Source: Spirochaetaceae bacterium (GTDB taxonomy: Bacteria; Myxococcota_A; UBA9160; UBA4427). Taken from it: DNA of 64,000 nucleotides. Of the stretch, positions 41,945-51,192 are shown in pieces. Position numbers and translations under genes: made by a program. A model generated the notes under the pieces. It did not search any database. It was not told where the DNA came from and saw only the letters and a list, made by a program, of their open reading frames with translations. The stretch is from assembly GCA_020632655.1 (NCBI GenBank), contig JACKFD010000004.1, forward strand, positions 1 to 64,000. The letters run 5' to 3'. Each line of letters opens with the position of its first letter. The first letter of the stretch is position 1.

Positions 41945-44230
41945 TTGCACGCGACCGACGATCGGCGAAGGCGCCCGCTTCCGCGCACGGGCGCCAAGAT
42001 CGCCCGCTACCTCGTGTCGGAGATGGTGCCGCCCTCGATCTACGCGGTCGTGGCCTTCGGGCTCGTCGTGTTGATGACGGACCTGCTCGGCTACACCGAC
42101 CTGATCGTGAACCGCGGCCTCGACGCGGGGGAGGTCGCGCAGATCGCCGGCCTCCAGCTCGTACCGACCCTGGCGCGGACGCTGCCCTTCGCCGTGCTCG
42201 TCGGAACGCTGGTCGGCCTCGGGCGACTCTCGGGCGATCGGGAGCTGCTCGCCCTCGAGACGAGTGGTCTTTCCCCGCGTCAGCTCGCGCGACCGGGGCT
42301 CTTCTTCGCCCTCGCAGCCACGGGTGCCTCGCTCGTCCTCTCGGTCGTCGCCGCCCCGGCCTCCCAGCGCGCCGTGCGCGACCGGATGATCGAGCTCTCG
42401 AAGGAGAAGCCCGGACTCGCCCTGCGCGCCGGCAGCACGACGAGTCTCGGGGCCTGGCGGCTCGAGGCGCGGGAGGTCGAGAACGACGGCGAGCGGCTGG
42501 CGGGCGTGCTCGCCTACGCGCCGAGTCTCGACGAGACGATCTTCTCCCAGCGCGGCGCGATCCTGACCGATCCCGGCGGCGAGAAGCGGATCGTGCTCGA
42601 GGACGGGATGATCCTCGCGAACGGCGAGCAGCGCGCATCGCTCCTGCGCTTCGACTCCCTCGAGACGGACCTGCCTTCGGTCGAGGCGGAGAAGGACGTC
42701 CCGGTCGACTGGGTGGCGACACTGCCCTTCCACGCGTTGCTCGAGCCGGATCCCGAGGACGACGCCCACACGCGACGACTGCGGCGCATGGAAGCCCACC
42801 GCCGCGTCGCCCTCGGCGCCGCCGCCCTGCCCTTCGGCCTGCTCGCCATGGGCCTCGCCCTCGGCCGACGCAATCTCTCCCGCTCGGGCGGGACCGTCAT
42901 GGGCATCGTCGGCGCGATCGCCTACTACGCCCTCGTCCAGCTCTCGGAAGGCATGCTGCGCAGCGAGAAGGCCTGGATCGGACCCGTCGTCTGGATCCCG
43001 AACCTCGTGCTGACGGTCCTGGCGACGGTCCTGATCTTCCGTGCCGGCCGGCAGCCCTCCGACTCCGACCGCAGCGGCGGGCGCGGCGGCCGTCCCCTGC
43101 TCGAGCGCGCCGGCCTCGTGCGCACGGGTCTCCGGATGAAGCGCTGGGCGTTGCCCCGCTACGTCGGCTCGCAGTTCGTGCGGATGGTCGCGATCTGCAT
43201 CTTCGGCCTGCTGCTCGCCTATCTCATCATCGACGTCTTCGACAATCTGAAGTGGTTCAACCGCTATGGCGCGACCGCGGTCGAGATCGGTCGCTACTAC
43301 GCGGCGCGGCTGCCGGTGCTCGTGTCGCGCGTCGTGCCGATGGCGCTGCTGATCGCCGTGGCGCTCACGATCAGCCTGCTGGGGGCGAACGGCGAGCTGC
43401 TCGGCATGCGCGCCTGCGGCATCCCCGTCTTCCAGGTGCTCGCGCCGGTCTGGCTGCTCTGCGGGCTCGCGGTGCCCATCGACCACCTGCTCGTGAACGA
43501 GGTCGTGCCCGAGGCGATGGAGCTGTCGAAGGAGATCAAGGACCGCGAGATCAAGAACCAGGACCCGCGCGACGACGCGCTCCGGGAGCGGGTCTGGTAC
43601 CGCGTCGCACGGCGCATCTACGAGATGGACCGGCTCGACCTCATGCAGGGCTCGGCGCGCGCGGTCACGATCTACGACCTCGACGACGAGGGATTGCCGC
43701 GGCGCCGGACGGATGCCGAAGGCGCGAGTCACGTGCGCGAGGGGCTCTGGCTCCTCGACGCGCCGCGCAGCGTCGACATCGACGCCGACGGTCGCCTCGA
43801 GCGCGAGCCCAACGCGCGCCGCCTCGTCGAGTTCGGCGAGGAGACGCCCTCCGAGATCAACACGGCGCACCTGACGCCGGAGGAGCTGCGCGAAGCCCTG
43901 GCCGATCCGACGCTCGAGGGGCCGATCGTGACCGCCTACCGGACCGACCTGCAGGTCAAGATCGCAGCACCCCTGGCCTGCCTGCTGCTGCCCCTGATCG
44001 CGCTCTTCTTCGCGGCGACCGGGCCGCCCTTCCCGCGCCCGGTCCACACGCTGATCGCCTGCGCGATCATCGCCGTCACCCACGCCCTCGCGACGAGCTT
44101 CGCCGGCACGATGGGCTACGGCGGACGCCTCGAGCCGTGGATCGCGGGCTGGGCGCCGTCGATCGTCTTCGGCTTCGTCGCCGTCGGGATGGGCTGGCGC
44201 CTGCGACACAAGCTCAGTCGCGCAGGCTGA
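41945..44230 (+). CDS. LptF-LptG fused lipopolysaccharide export permease, 761 aa
   Basis: Both halves of the LPS export permease sit in one chain. The N-terminal half (about 15-390) has KIARYLVSEMVPPSIYAVV, LQLVPTLARTLPFAVLVGT, LLALETSGLSPRQLARP and four C-terminal helices. The second half (about 395-761) restarts with RWALPRYVGSQFVRMVAICI, RLPVLVSRVVPMALLIAVAL, ELLGMRACGIPVFQ and ends with IVFGFVAVGMGWRLRHKL. Each half has six helices with a periplasmic jellyroll-like domain. Usually these are separate genes. The TTG at 41945 follows GAGAGGGG; an ATG at 41783 would add a repetitive Arg-rich leader and is less likely. Confidence 0.85.
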   Translation: MHATDDRRRRPLPRTGAKIARYLVSEMVPPSIYAVVAFGLVVLMTDLLGYTDLIVNRGLDAGEVAQIAGLQLVPTLARTLPFAVLVGTLVGLGRLSGDRELLALETSGLSPRQLARPGLFFALAATGASLVLSVVAAPASQRAVRDRMIELSKEKPGLALRAGSTTSLGAWRLEAREVENDGERLAGVLAYAPSLDETIFSQRGAILTDPGGEKRIVLEDGMILANGEQRASLLRFDSLETDLPSVEAEKDVPVDWVATLPFHALLEPDPEDDAHTRRLRRMEAHRRVALGAAALPFGLLAMGLALGRRNLSRSGGTVMGIVGAIAYYALVQLSEGMLRSEKAWIGPVVWIPNLVLTVLATVLIFRAGRQPSDSDRSGGRGGRPLLERAGLVRTGLRMKRWALPRYVGSQFVRMVAICIFGLLLAYLIIDVFDNLKWFNRYGATAVEIGRYYAARLPVLVSRVVPMALLIAVALTISLLGANGELLGMRACGIPVFQVLAPVWLLCGLAVPIDHLLVNEVVPEAMELSKEIKDREIKNQDPRDDALRERVWYRVARRIYEMDRLDLMQGSARAVTIYDLDDEGLPRRRTDAEGASHVREGLWLLDAPRSVDIDADGRLEREPNARRLVEFGEETPSEINTAHLTPEELREALADPTLEGPIVTAYRTDLQVKIAAPLACLLLPLIALFFAATGPPFPRPVHTLIACAIIAVTHALATSFAGTMGYGGRLEPWIAGWAPSIVFGFVAVGMGWRLRHKLSRAG

Positions 44231-44362
44231 AGTCGACGAGCGCGACGCGTCGACCTCGATCCGACCTCGCGAACGGAGGCCGGACGAAATTCCCGGGAGG
44301 GATCGACTGCGTTAGCCTCTCGCCGCCAGATCGGGGTGTCACGCGCTCCGGCGGAGGGACGA

Positions 44363-45538
44363 TTGTCGGATCGACAGCCATCGCATTCGAGCGAGCCGCT
44401 CGTCTGGCTCCTGATGGGCAACCGGGCAGGCGACAACTCCCAGGTGTTGGGCCTCGGCGAAGCGCTCGGCTGGCCGCTCGTCGAGAAGCATTTCGAGTAC
44501 ACGCGCTACGAGAAGCTCGTCAACCTGCCCTTCGGCGCCCACCTGCTAGGCGTCGTCCGGGAGCGATCGAGCGCGATCGAGCCGCCCTGGCCGGATCTGG
44601 TGATCTCCGCGGGGCGCAAGAACGAACCGATCGCGCGCTACGTGCGGAAGCGGGCCGACAAACGCGTACGACTCATCCACGTGGGCCGTCCCTGGGCGCG
44701 ACCCGAGACCTGGGACCTCGTCGTCACGACGCCCCAGTACCGCCTGCCCGACGTGCCGAACGTCCTGCACAACGACACCCCGCTCCATCGCGTCACCCGA
44801 GCGCGGCTCGACGTCGCGGCCGAACGCTGGCGCGAGCGCGTGGCGCACCTGCCGCGACCCTTGATCGCCGTGCTCGCGGGTGGAAACTCCGGGCCCTACC
44901 CCTTCGACCGCGCGTCCGGGGAGCGCCTGGCGAGGCAGTCGGACGCGCTCGCGCGCGAGCTCGGCGGATCGCTGCTCGTCACGACGAGTGCGCGGACGCT
45001 GCCCGAGACGACCGAGGCGCTCTTCTCGGGCATCCAGTCGCCGTCGATCCTGTATCGCTGGAAGAAGGACGACCCGGACAACCCCTTCTTCGCCTTCCTC
45101 GGCCTCGCGGATCGGGTGATCGTGACCGCGGACAGCGTGTCGATGATGACCGAGGCCTGCGCGACCGGGCGGCCGGTCTACCTCTACGACACGGGCGAGG
45201 GGCGCACGTCGATGAAGCACAACCCCTGGCTCGACGGGACGGGGGGGGCGGACGAGCCCGGGGGCTTCGGGCTGAACCGATGGCATCTCAAGGCGCACGT
45301 CTACCGCCTGACGATGCGCATGGGCCCCCAGCGTCTCACCCGCGACATCCGCATCGTGCAGCAGCTGCTCGTCGACACGAAGCGCGCGATCTGGCTGGGC
45401 GACGGCCACCCGGACGCGCCCGCGCCGCTCGAGGACATGACGCGCGCGGTGGCCCGGGTGCGCGCGCTCTTCGATCGGCCGACGGCAGCGGGGCGGATCG
45501 AGCGCGGCGATCTCGCGGCCGAAGGCCAGCGGGCCTGA
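44363..45538 (+). CDS. ELM1-family (GT-B-like) protein, 391 aa
   Basis: Bacterial homologue of mitochondrial fission ELM1, whose fold resembles GT-B glycosyltransferases. Family segments are VWLLMGNRAGDNSQVLGLGE at the start, WPDLVISAGRKNEPIARYV, RLIHVGRPWARPETWDLVV, LLVTTSARTLPETTEALF and VIVTADSVSMMTEACATG, KHNPWL. The TTG at 44363 has GGAGGG 5 bases upstream; a GTG at 44336 is an alternative. It lies after the LPS permease, so a role in envelope glycolipid synthesis is a fair inference. A broken second copy lies at 52493-53640. Confidence 0.85.
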   Translation: MSDRQPSHSSEPLVWLLMGNRAGDNSQVLGLGEALGWPLVEKHFEYTRYEKLVNLPFGAHLLGVVRERSSAIEPPWPDLVISAGRKNEPIARYVRKRADKRVRLIHVGRPWARPETWDLVVTTPQYRLPDVPNVLHNDTPLHRVTRARLDVAAERWRERVAHLPRPLIAVLAGGNSGPYPFDRASGERLARQSDALARELGGSLLVTTSARTLPETTEALFSGIQSPSILYRWKKDDPDNPFFAFLGLADRVIVTADSVSMMTEACATGRPVYLYDTGEGRTSMKHNPWLDGTGGADEPGGFGLNRWHLKAHVYRLTMRMGPQRLTRDIRIVQQLLVDTKRAIWLGDGHPDAPAPLEDMTRAVARVRALFDRPTAAGRIERGDLAAEGQRA

Positions 45539-45562
45539 GCCGAAGCCCCGGCACCCGCGTCG

Positions 45563-47203
45563 TCATCCCGAGATCGCAGACCCTTCGTCGACACCGGAGC
45601 GAGTGACCGCGCGCGGTCCGGCGTCGTCGAGGGACCAGACGCGGTCGAAGCCGCGGGCCTCCGCGGCCGACGCGCCGGCGACGAGACAGGTGACGGGGCC
45701 GAGCGCGAGCACGGCTTCGAGGGCGCGGCGTGCCTCGCGATCGTGGTGGAACGTGGGGTCGTCGATCAGCAGGAGCCGCGGCCCGATCGCGGCCGCCCGG
45801 GCGAGCGAGACCCGGGCACGCACGCCCTGGGGCAGGTTGCGCCCCTGCTCCTCGACCCGCGTGACTGGCCCCTCCGGCAGCGCGGCGCTCGGCTCGTCGA
45901 GCCCACAGGCCCGAAGCACCGACTCGAGCCAGTCCGGTCCGGCATCGAAGCCGCCGTAGCCCACGTTCTCCGCGACCGTGCCCCGGAGCAGGGGCAGCTC
46001 CGGCGAGACGAGCTGTACGGCGCCGTGCAGCGAGTCGAGTCGCAGGTCCCTTGCGTCGAGGCCGTCGAGCAGGATCCGACCGGAGTCGGGATCGAAGAGT
46101 CGGGCGGCCAGTGCGAGCAGCGTCGACTTGCCGCTGCCCGTGGGTCCCACGACGAGCACCCGTTCGCCCGCAGCGACCTCGCCGTCGAAGTCGCGCAGCG
46201 TCCCCTCGACCGTGACCCGTGCAAAGCGCAACGCGAGCGGCCCCCCATCCGGGAGCTCGACGGCGTCACTCGCCTCGCGCAGGCGCTCCCCGCCAAGGAC
46301 CACCTCGATCCGGCGGCGCGCCTCCTCGAAGGCGAGGCGATGGTCCCAGCTCCGGGTGAGGTCGCGGAGCGCATCGACGACGAGTCCGAGCAATAGCATC
46401 GCCACGACCGTCTCGGCCGCCGCCCGCGGACTGGAGGCCGCTGCCCAGGCCAGGCCGGCCACGGCCAGCGGCAGCATCGCATCGGGCAGTGAGCGCAACG
46501 CGGAGCCGATCGCCATCCGACGCACGAGTGCGTCGGTCATGCGCCTCGAATGACTCCGGACCCGCGCCCGCTCGTCGCGAGTGCGCCCCAGATGATGGAT
46601 CGTGCGCGAGGCCAGGATCTTCTCGCCGAGGTTGTTGGCGAGCCGTCCGCGCCGGCGACGCGACTCCCGCACGATCGCCCGGAGCCTGGGCGTGAGCGCC
46701 GCCGTCGCCAGACCCGCCGCGATCACCACGCCCGCCAATACGCCGGCCGAGAGCGGGCTCAGGAAAGCGAGTCCCACGAGCAGCCCCGAGCACGCGATGC
46801 CGGCGACGATCGAGCGCGCGATCCCGAGACTGACCCAGTTGCGCAGCGAGCTCAGATCGCTGATCAGGCGCGTCATCGTCACGCCCCATCGCCCCCCCGC
46901 CCCGCCCCGCCCGGGCCGAAACGCGACGCGGTCGAAGATGCGCAGCCGGACACGCGTCACGTAGTCCTGCCCCAGGCGCTCCGCATCCCGGGCCTCCCGG
47001 ATTCGCAGGACGAGGATGACGAGACCGAGGGCCGCGACCGCGACGAGCACGGACCAGGGCGGAGGGGCGTCCGGCGCTCGTCCGAGAGCCTGCCGGAGCC
47101 CGAGGGCGATCAGCAGCCCCGCGACCGCCTGGGCGAAGCCGTTCGCGACGAGCAGCCAGAGCAGTCGCCGTCGGCGTCCCGCGTAGATCCTCGGTAGGGC
47201 CAT
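45563..47203 (-). CDS. ABC exporter with fused permease and degenerate ATPase domain, 546 aa
   Basis: Half-transporter. The permease has about five to six helices over residues 10-300. The nucleotide-binding domain keeps Walker A VVGPTGSGKSTLLALA, but several catalytic parts differ. The signature is NLPQGVRARVSLARA, not LSGGQ. Walker B reads RLLLIDDPTFHHD, with Asp replacing the catalytic Glu. The usual switch His is absent (CLVAGASAAEARGFDRVW). It may bind rather than turn over ATP, or pair with another subunit. AGGTG lies before the ATG. Last gene of the five-gene leftward set. Confidence 0.88.
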   Translation of the reverse strand: MALPRIYAGRRRRLLWLLVANGFAQAVAGLLIALGLRQALGRAPDAPPPWSVLVAVAALGLVILVLRIREARDAERLGQDYVTRVRLRIFDRVAFRPGRGGAGGRWGVTMTRLISDLSSLRNWVSLGIARSIVAGIACSGLLVGLAFLSPLSAGVLAGVVIAAGLATAALTPRLRAIVRESRRRRGRLANNLGEKILASRTIHHLGRTRDERARVRSHSRRMTDALVRRMAIGSALRSLPDAMLPLAVAGLAWAAASSPRAAAETVVAMLLLGLVVDALRDLTRSWDHRLAFEEARRRIEVVLGGERLREASDAVELPDGGPLALRFARVTVEGTLRDFDGEVAAGERVLVVGPTGSGKSTLLALAARLFDPDSGRILLDGLDARDLRLDSLHGAVQLVSPELPLLRGTVAENVGYGGFDAGPDWLESVLRACGLDEPSAALPEGPVTRVEEQGRNLPQGVRARVSLARAAAIGPRLLLIDDPTFHHDREARRALEAVLALGPVTCLVAGASAAEARGFDRVWSLDDAGPRAVTRSGVDEGSAISG

Positions 47204-47269
47204 GGCATCACCTCGCGCGACCGATCGTCCCGCCCCGCTCGGGGCCGTGCATGGGTCGGCGCCCATGCC

Positions 47270-48544
47270 TCAGAAGAAGACCATGAACCGCGCCAGGCCG
47301 ATATGCGGCCGGTCCGTTCGACCCGTCGCGGCCACCTCGGCGTCGACGGCCACGTAGTTGAACATGAGTCTCACGTTCTCGCGGATGTACCAGTTGAGCC
47401 CGACCGTGAGGTCGCGGGTCCGGCCCCCGTCGACGCCGGCGTCCTGCAGGTCCAGCGTACTCGCCCGAACGCCCAGCTCGACCGCGCCCCACGCGCTGCG
47501 CGGCTTCACACCGAGGAGCACGCCCTGGCTGCGGCTGTAGCGTCGTCGTTCGCCCGTCAGCACGTAGCTCGCCTGCACGTAGCCGCCGAGGAAGCTCGGA
47601 TCGTCGCGGCCGTTGCGCTGCACGAAGGACTGCATGAACTCGCCCTGCAACGTCAACGACCCGAAGAGGCCGATCGAGTCGAGGCCGTAGGAGACCACGG
47701 AGTCGACGTTGGCCAGGCTTCCGGTGCGAAGGGGATAGGTGATGATTCCCACCTCGGGACGGGAGGTGATCCGATAGCCGTTGTCGCCGCGCAGGTCGCG
47801 ATACTCGAAGGAGGCGCCGAAATGCACGACCCGACGCTTCCTCGCGAGCGGCGCCCAGGTCACCCGTGACGCGAATCCGAGATGCTCCGTGCCGTGACGA
47901 TCGTCGCTGGCCTGGCCGAGCGGCTCGGAGGTGAAGGCTGCCGCGGCCGTCCATCGCTGACGGCTGCGACTGCGGCCGAAGCGACCGCTCGAGTGCACGA
48001 GCACACCCGTCTGGAAGGACGGAGCGATCGCGGAGGAGACCGCACGCTCGAGGAACGTCGAGTAGTTCGAGGCCGCCGGGTCCTCGAGTCCGAAGGGTGC
48101 GACGAAGTTGCCGACCTTGATCTGCGTCCGCTTCGGCAGGCGGAATCCGATCCAGACGTTCCGCCAGCCCTTGCGGTCGGGCGCGAACTCACGGTCGACC
48201 TTGAAGCGGACGAGGTCCAAGGCTTCGCCAGCCAGGTAGAGCCGCGCGCGGCGCAGATCCCCATCGGGCGAGTCGATCGGAACCTCGTCTTCACCGGCGA
48301 CGAGGCCGTCCAAGTGGAGCCGTCCGCCGACCCGGAACGAGAGGTCGGGCTCCCTGAATCGCAGACGCAGTCCGCGCCGGGTCGAGAAGTCGAAGTCGAC
48401 GTCGTCGTTCTCGACGATGTCGAAGGTCCGGGCGACGGCCTCGCCGGGCGCCAGCCAGAGGCCGCCTGCGAGCAGGGCGACGAGCACGACGAGGGCAGCG
48501 AGCGAAGGGAAACGAGGCGTTAGGCACGCGAGAGACCGCGTCAT
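47270..48544 (-). CDS. phosphate-selective-type porin (OprO/OprP family), 424 aa
   Basis: Outer-membrane beta-barrel. Signal region about 5-40 (LAALVVLVALLAGGLWLAPG EAVA is split here around the cleavage site). The barrel opens with RRGLRLRFREPDLSFRVGGR LHLDG and continues with alternating aromatic strands such as NVWIGFRLPKRTQIKVGNFV, RVVHFGASFEYRDLRGDNGY and GVLLGVKPRSAWGAVELGVR, ending in LARFMVFF with a C-terminal Phe. The family binds anions. Its ATG overlaps the hydrolase stop as ATGA, so they are co-translated. Real substrate is unknown; sulfated or phosphorylated anions fit the neighbourhood. Confidence 0.85.
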   Translation of the reverse strand: MTRSLACLTPRFPSLAALVVLVALLAGGLWLAPGEAVARTFDIVENDDVDFDFSTRRGLRLRFREPDLSFRVGGRLHLDGLVAGEDEVPIDSPDGDLRRARLYLAGEALDLVRFKVDREFAPDRKGWRNVWIGFRLPKRTQIKVGNFVAPFGLEDPAASNYSTFLERAVSSAIAPSFQTGVLVHSSGRFGRSRSRQRWTAAAAFTSEPLGQASDDRHGTEHLGFASRVTWAPLARKRRVVHFGASFEYRDLRGDNGYRITSRPEVGIITYPLRTGSLANVDSVVSYGLDSIGLFGSLTLQGEFMQSFVQRNGRDDPSFLGGYVQASYVLTGERRRYSRSQGVLLGVKPRSAWGAVELGVRASTLDLQDAGVDGGRTRDLTVGLNWYIRENVRLMFNYVAVDAEVAATGRTDRPHIGLARFMVFF

Positions 48545-49389
48545 GTTGCGGCTTCCTCCAGGAGGATGGATTCGAAGAACTCGAAGGCGACCCGATCGAG
48601 CCCGGCCTCGACGCACTCCGGAAAGGAGTGCGCGACGCCGGGGAGCTCGACGTAATCGATTCGCGAGGCGAGGCCGCATCGCTCCGCGGCCTCGCGCATC
48701 GCCCGCACCCAGGTCCGTGCGCGCTCCACGCGGTTCCGACCCTGCTCGGCATCGAGGCGGGCCTCGGTCCGCACGGACTCGTCGCGGCCCAGGTCCTGCG
48801 CGCCCACGGCGACGAGCGTGGGGACGCGCAGGAAGCGGCGCGGCTCGAGGCGCACGCCGGGAAGCAGCCCTCCCGTCCGAAGGCCGCGCGGGAAGCGGCG
48901 CGCGCGATCGGGCGTCGTATACCAGCCCGCGGCCGCACAGACCGCGGCCGCCACGCGCTCCGGATGCGCCATCACGAAGCGATGGACGAATTGCGCACCC
49001 CCGGAGTACCCGACCAGCAGCAACCGGTCGAAGCGCCGCGCGCTCCGCTCCTCGAAGCGCTCGATCAGCTCGATCAAGGCGAGATCCGCACGCGGTCCGA
49101 AGCTCCGTCGCCCGAGCCGCTGATAGTCGGCAAACGTCTCGGCGTCGAAGAGGGGCGCCAGGAGCGCGAGCCCCGCCGCCTCCGCGCAGGGCCGAAGGAG
49201 CTCGATCTGTTGTCTCGCTTCCCGCGAGACGCCATGCACGGCGACGACGAGCGGCTCGCCCGCGCCGGACGCGCGACGCTCGGGCACGAACGCGAAGCTC
49301 TCGGGCAGCCCGTGCCCGCCCCGCTCGTGCAGGATGCCCTCGTCTCGGACCAGCGTCATGCGGGAGAGCGCCTCGCCCACGATGCTCAA
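48541..49389 (-). CDS. alpha/beta hydrolase, 282 aa
   Basis: The nucleophile elbow is GYSGG (RLLLVGYSGGAQFVHRF at about 115-131), with LVVAVHGVSREARQQIELLR providing the oxyanion region and GVAHSFPECVEAGLD the catalytic His. The acid is probably in VAVGAQDLGRDE. Start: TTG at 49389 overlaps the NTPase stop as TTGA; ATG at 49359 would lose ten residues. It lies between the P-loop NTPase and the porin genes with 4-base overlaps on both sides. Substrate unknown. Confidence 0.84.
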   Translation of the reverse strand: MSIVGEALSRMTLVRDEGILHERGGHGLPESFAFVPERRASGAGEPLVVAVHGVSREARQQIELLRPCAEAAGLALLAPLFDAETFADYQRLGRRSFGPRADLALIELIERFEERSARRFDRLLLVGYSGGAQFVHRFVMAHPERVAAAVCAAAGWYTTPDRARRFPRGLRTGGLLPGVRLEPRRFLRVPTLVAVGAQDLGRDESVRTEARLDAEQGRNRVERARTWVRAMREAAERCGLASRIDYVELPGVAHSFPECVEAGLDRVAFEFFESILLEEAAT

Positions 49390-50441
49390 CGTCGGATCGC
49401 CACGAGCTTGCGCGCCGTCGACGGATCGCCGAGCTCGGCGAGCCCGAAGACGGTCGAGCCCGTGGCCTCGCGAGCCTCGCGGATCTGGAGGGGTGCGGTC
49501 GTCAGACGCCCGGCGAGGCCCAGCACCGGCAGACCCTTCGCACGCAGCCACGCATGGCCGGCGACCGCGCCCATCGCCTCCGCCGCACAGAAGAGCACGC
49601 CATGCGTCAGCTCGGCGAAGGTCTTCGAGGCGAGCAATCGGGCGGTCTCTCTCTGGAGCAGGCCGTCGGCCACCTCGAGCACGATCACGTCCACCCCGGC
49701 CGCCTCGAGATGGGCGATCGACTCGCGGTAGAGCGCCTCGACGATCCGCGGTGCGATCCGATAGGTCGAGGCGTAGCCGAGGTCGGTGAAATCGAGCACG
49801 GGCGAAGCCCCGGCGTCGTGCAGCAACCCCGGATCGCCCGCCGCACCGGTGCCCGTCACCTTCGCGTAGCCCACCCGGATGCCGTGACGATGGAGACCGT
49901 GCGTGAGGTAGGCGGCCGCGGTCGTCTTCCCCGAGTCCATGCTCGTGCCGACGATCGCGATCACCGGAATCCCGCCACGAACCGGGCGGGCGGGCGGTGC
50001 GAGACCCCAGCCGGCGACGTTCAGCGGCGGCGCCTCGGGGTCGCTCGCGACGAGCCCGAGCGGCCGCAGGGTCGTCGGTCCGCGTCGGACCTTCTGGTGG
50101 CTGGCCTCGACCCGACCGGCGATGCCGCCCGCGGCGACCAGATGACAGGGACCGAGGTCGCGGGGCACGCGCGCCTCGAACTGGTTCGGTGCGTAGCGAT
50201 CGGCGTAGGGGACGATCACGAGATCGCCCGGGAAGAGGTTGCGCTTTCCGCCACCCGGCAGGTGGAGGCGTTTGTGGTGACCGATCTCCGAGACCCGGGC
50301 GAGGACGAGATCGCCCGATTGCGGCAGGCACGCGGTCGAGAGACAGCGCATCGCCTCGAGCGGAACGCGACGGGTCGTGTAGGCGCGTGACGCGCCCTCG
50401 ATCAGCTCGAGAGCGGAGGGCACGAGGGTCGGGGAGGACAT
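49386..50441 (-). CDS. P-loop NTPase of the DUF1611/MobB-like type, 351 aa
   Basis: Residues 1-165 form a beta-rich N-terminal region (GDLVLARVSEIGHHKRLHLP, FPGDLVIVPYADRYAPNQFE). A P-loop follows at about 170-200, IAIVGTSMDSGKTTAAAYL, with Switch-like AKVTGTGAAGDPGLLHDAGA and VDVIVLEVADGLLQRE as Walker B. The C-terminal half is an alpha/beta NTPase fold resembling dethiobiotin-synthetase-like proteins and DUF1611. No substrate can be named. ATG at 50441 begins the conserved protein; ten bases upstream is not a strong ribosome site. It is coupled to the hydrolase gene. Confidence 0.78.
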   Translation of the reverse strand: MSSPTLVPSALELIEGASRAYTTRRVPLEAMRCLSTACLPQSGDLVLARVSEIGHHKRLHLPGGGKRNLFPGDLVIVPYADRYAPNQFEARVPRDLGPCHLVAAGGIAGRVEASHQKVRRGPTTLRPLGLVASDPEAPPLNVAGWGLAPPARPVRGGIPVIAIVGTSMDSGKTTAAAYLTHGLHRHGIRVGYAKVTGTGAAGDPGLLHDAGASPVLDFTDLGYASTYRIAPRIVEALYRESIAHLEAAGVDVIVLEVADGLLQRETARLLASKTFAELTHGVLFCAAEAMGAVAGHAWLRAKGLPVLGLAGRLTTAPLQIREAREATGSTVFGLAELGDPSTARKLVAIRR

Positions 50442-50466
50442 CGGTCTGACCTTTCGGAGCGTGGTG

Positions 50467-51096
50467 TCACGCGGTACGCGGCCCGATGGAATCCGTGAGG
50501 ACGGGGGTGCCGATCCGGGACGGGTCGCCGACGATCCGATCCCGATGTCCGAGCAGGCCATCGCGCGGCTCGAGATCGAAGATCATGTGGATGCGATCGA
50601 TGCTCCCCTCGTTGCGCGCTTCGTGGGAGAGCTTGTTGTCGAACCACCAGAGCTCGCCCGGCGACATCGAGACGACCTCGTCCCCGCAGCGCATCCAGCT
50701 CTGCTCGGCCTGGAGCACCAGGTGGTACCGGTTCCGACGGGCGTAGTACTCGCCGCGGTCGACGTGGTCGTAGACGACCTGTCCGGGGGGCAGGCTCACG
50801 ATGCGAGCCCGTGCGAGGTCGGCGTCGAGCTTCGCGGCCCAGCTGCGGATGAAGTCGATCGCGAGCGGGAACGAGCGGGAGAGCGTCGTGAACCGGGACT
50901 CGTGCACGTCGCGGCGGGCGCGTCCCTGGATCCTCGACTTCCGGAGGCCTCGGAGCGGAATCGCCTTCGCCTCGCGCTGGACCCGGATGCGCTGCCGACC
51001 GGTCTGCCGGTCCCAGACACCCGGCACCGAGTCGATCTCCGCCAGCAGCGGCTCGACCGGGACCCCGTCCGCGAGCATCACGAAGTTGCGCATCAT
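50467..51096 (-). CDS. aspartyl/asparaginyl beta-hydroxylase (LpxO/AspH-type 2-oxoglutarate dioxygenase), 209 aa
   Basis: Fe(II)/2-oxoglutarate dioxygenase of PF05118 type. The iron ligands fit YDHVDRGEYYARRNRYHLVL (first His region) and GELWWFDNKLSHEARNEG (distal His). The 2-oxoglutarate-binding Arg is in IDRIHMIFDLEP. Family members include LpxO, which 2-hydroxylates lipid A acyl chains, and AspH, which hydroxylates protein Asp/Asn. Which substrate is used here is unresolved; LPS-type neighbours favour an envelope lipid or peptide. First gene of the five-gene set; its promoter region is the AT-richer patch at 51160-51200. Confidence 0.83.
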   Translation of the reverse strand: MMRNFVMLADGVPVEPLLAEIDSVPGVWDRQTGRQRIRVQREAKAIPLRGLRKSRIQGRARRDVHESRFTTLSRSFPLAIDFIRSWAAKLDADLARARIVSLPPGQVVYDHVDRGEYYARRNRYHLVLQAEQSWMRCGDEVVSMSPGELWWFDNKLSHEARNEGSIDRIHMIFDLEPRDGLLGHRDRIVGDPSRIGTPVLTDSIGPRTA

Positions 51097-51166
51097 CGAT
51101 CGATCTCATCCCGTCGGGAGGCACCCAGCTGCCCGGCTCGAGGCATTCGGCATGCCTCATCGGTAT

Positions 51167-51192
51167 TTGGGAAAAATATCCCAATTCGAATT
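51167..51192 (-). promoter_or_regulatory. AT-rich inverted repeats upstream of the hydroxylase operon
   Basis: TTGGGA-AAAATA-TCCCAA (51167-51184) is a perfect 6-bp inverted repeat, and AATTCGAATT (51183-51192) a 10-bp palindrome. They stand about 70-95 bases before the operon's first ATG in the one AT-rich patch of the 298-base gap (51097-51394), so an operator/promoter is plausible. No ORF with a ribosome site was found in the rest of the gap. Confidence 0.45.
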
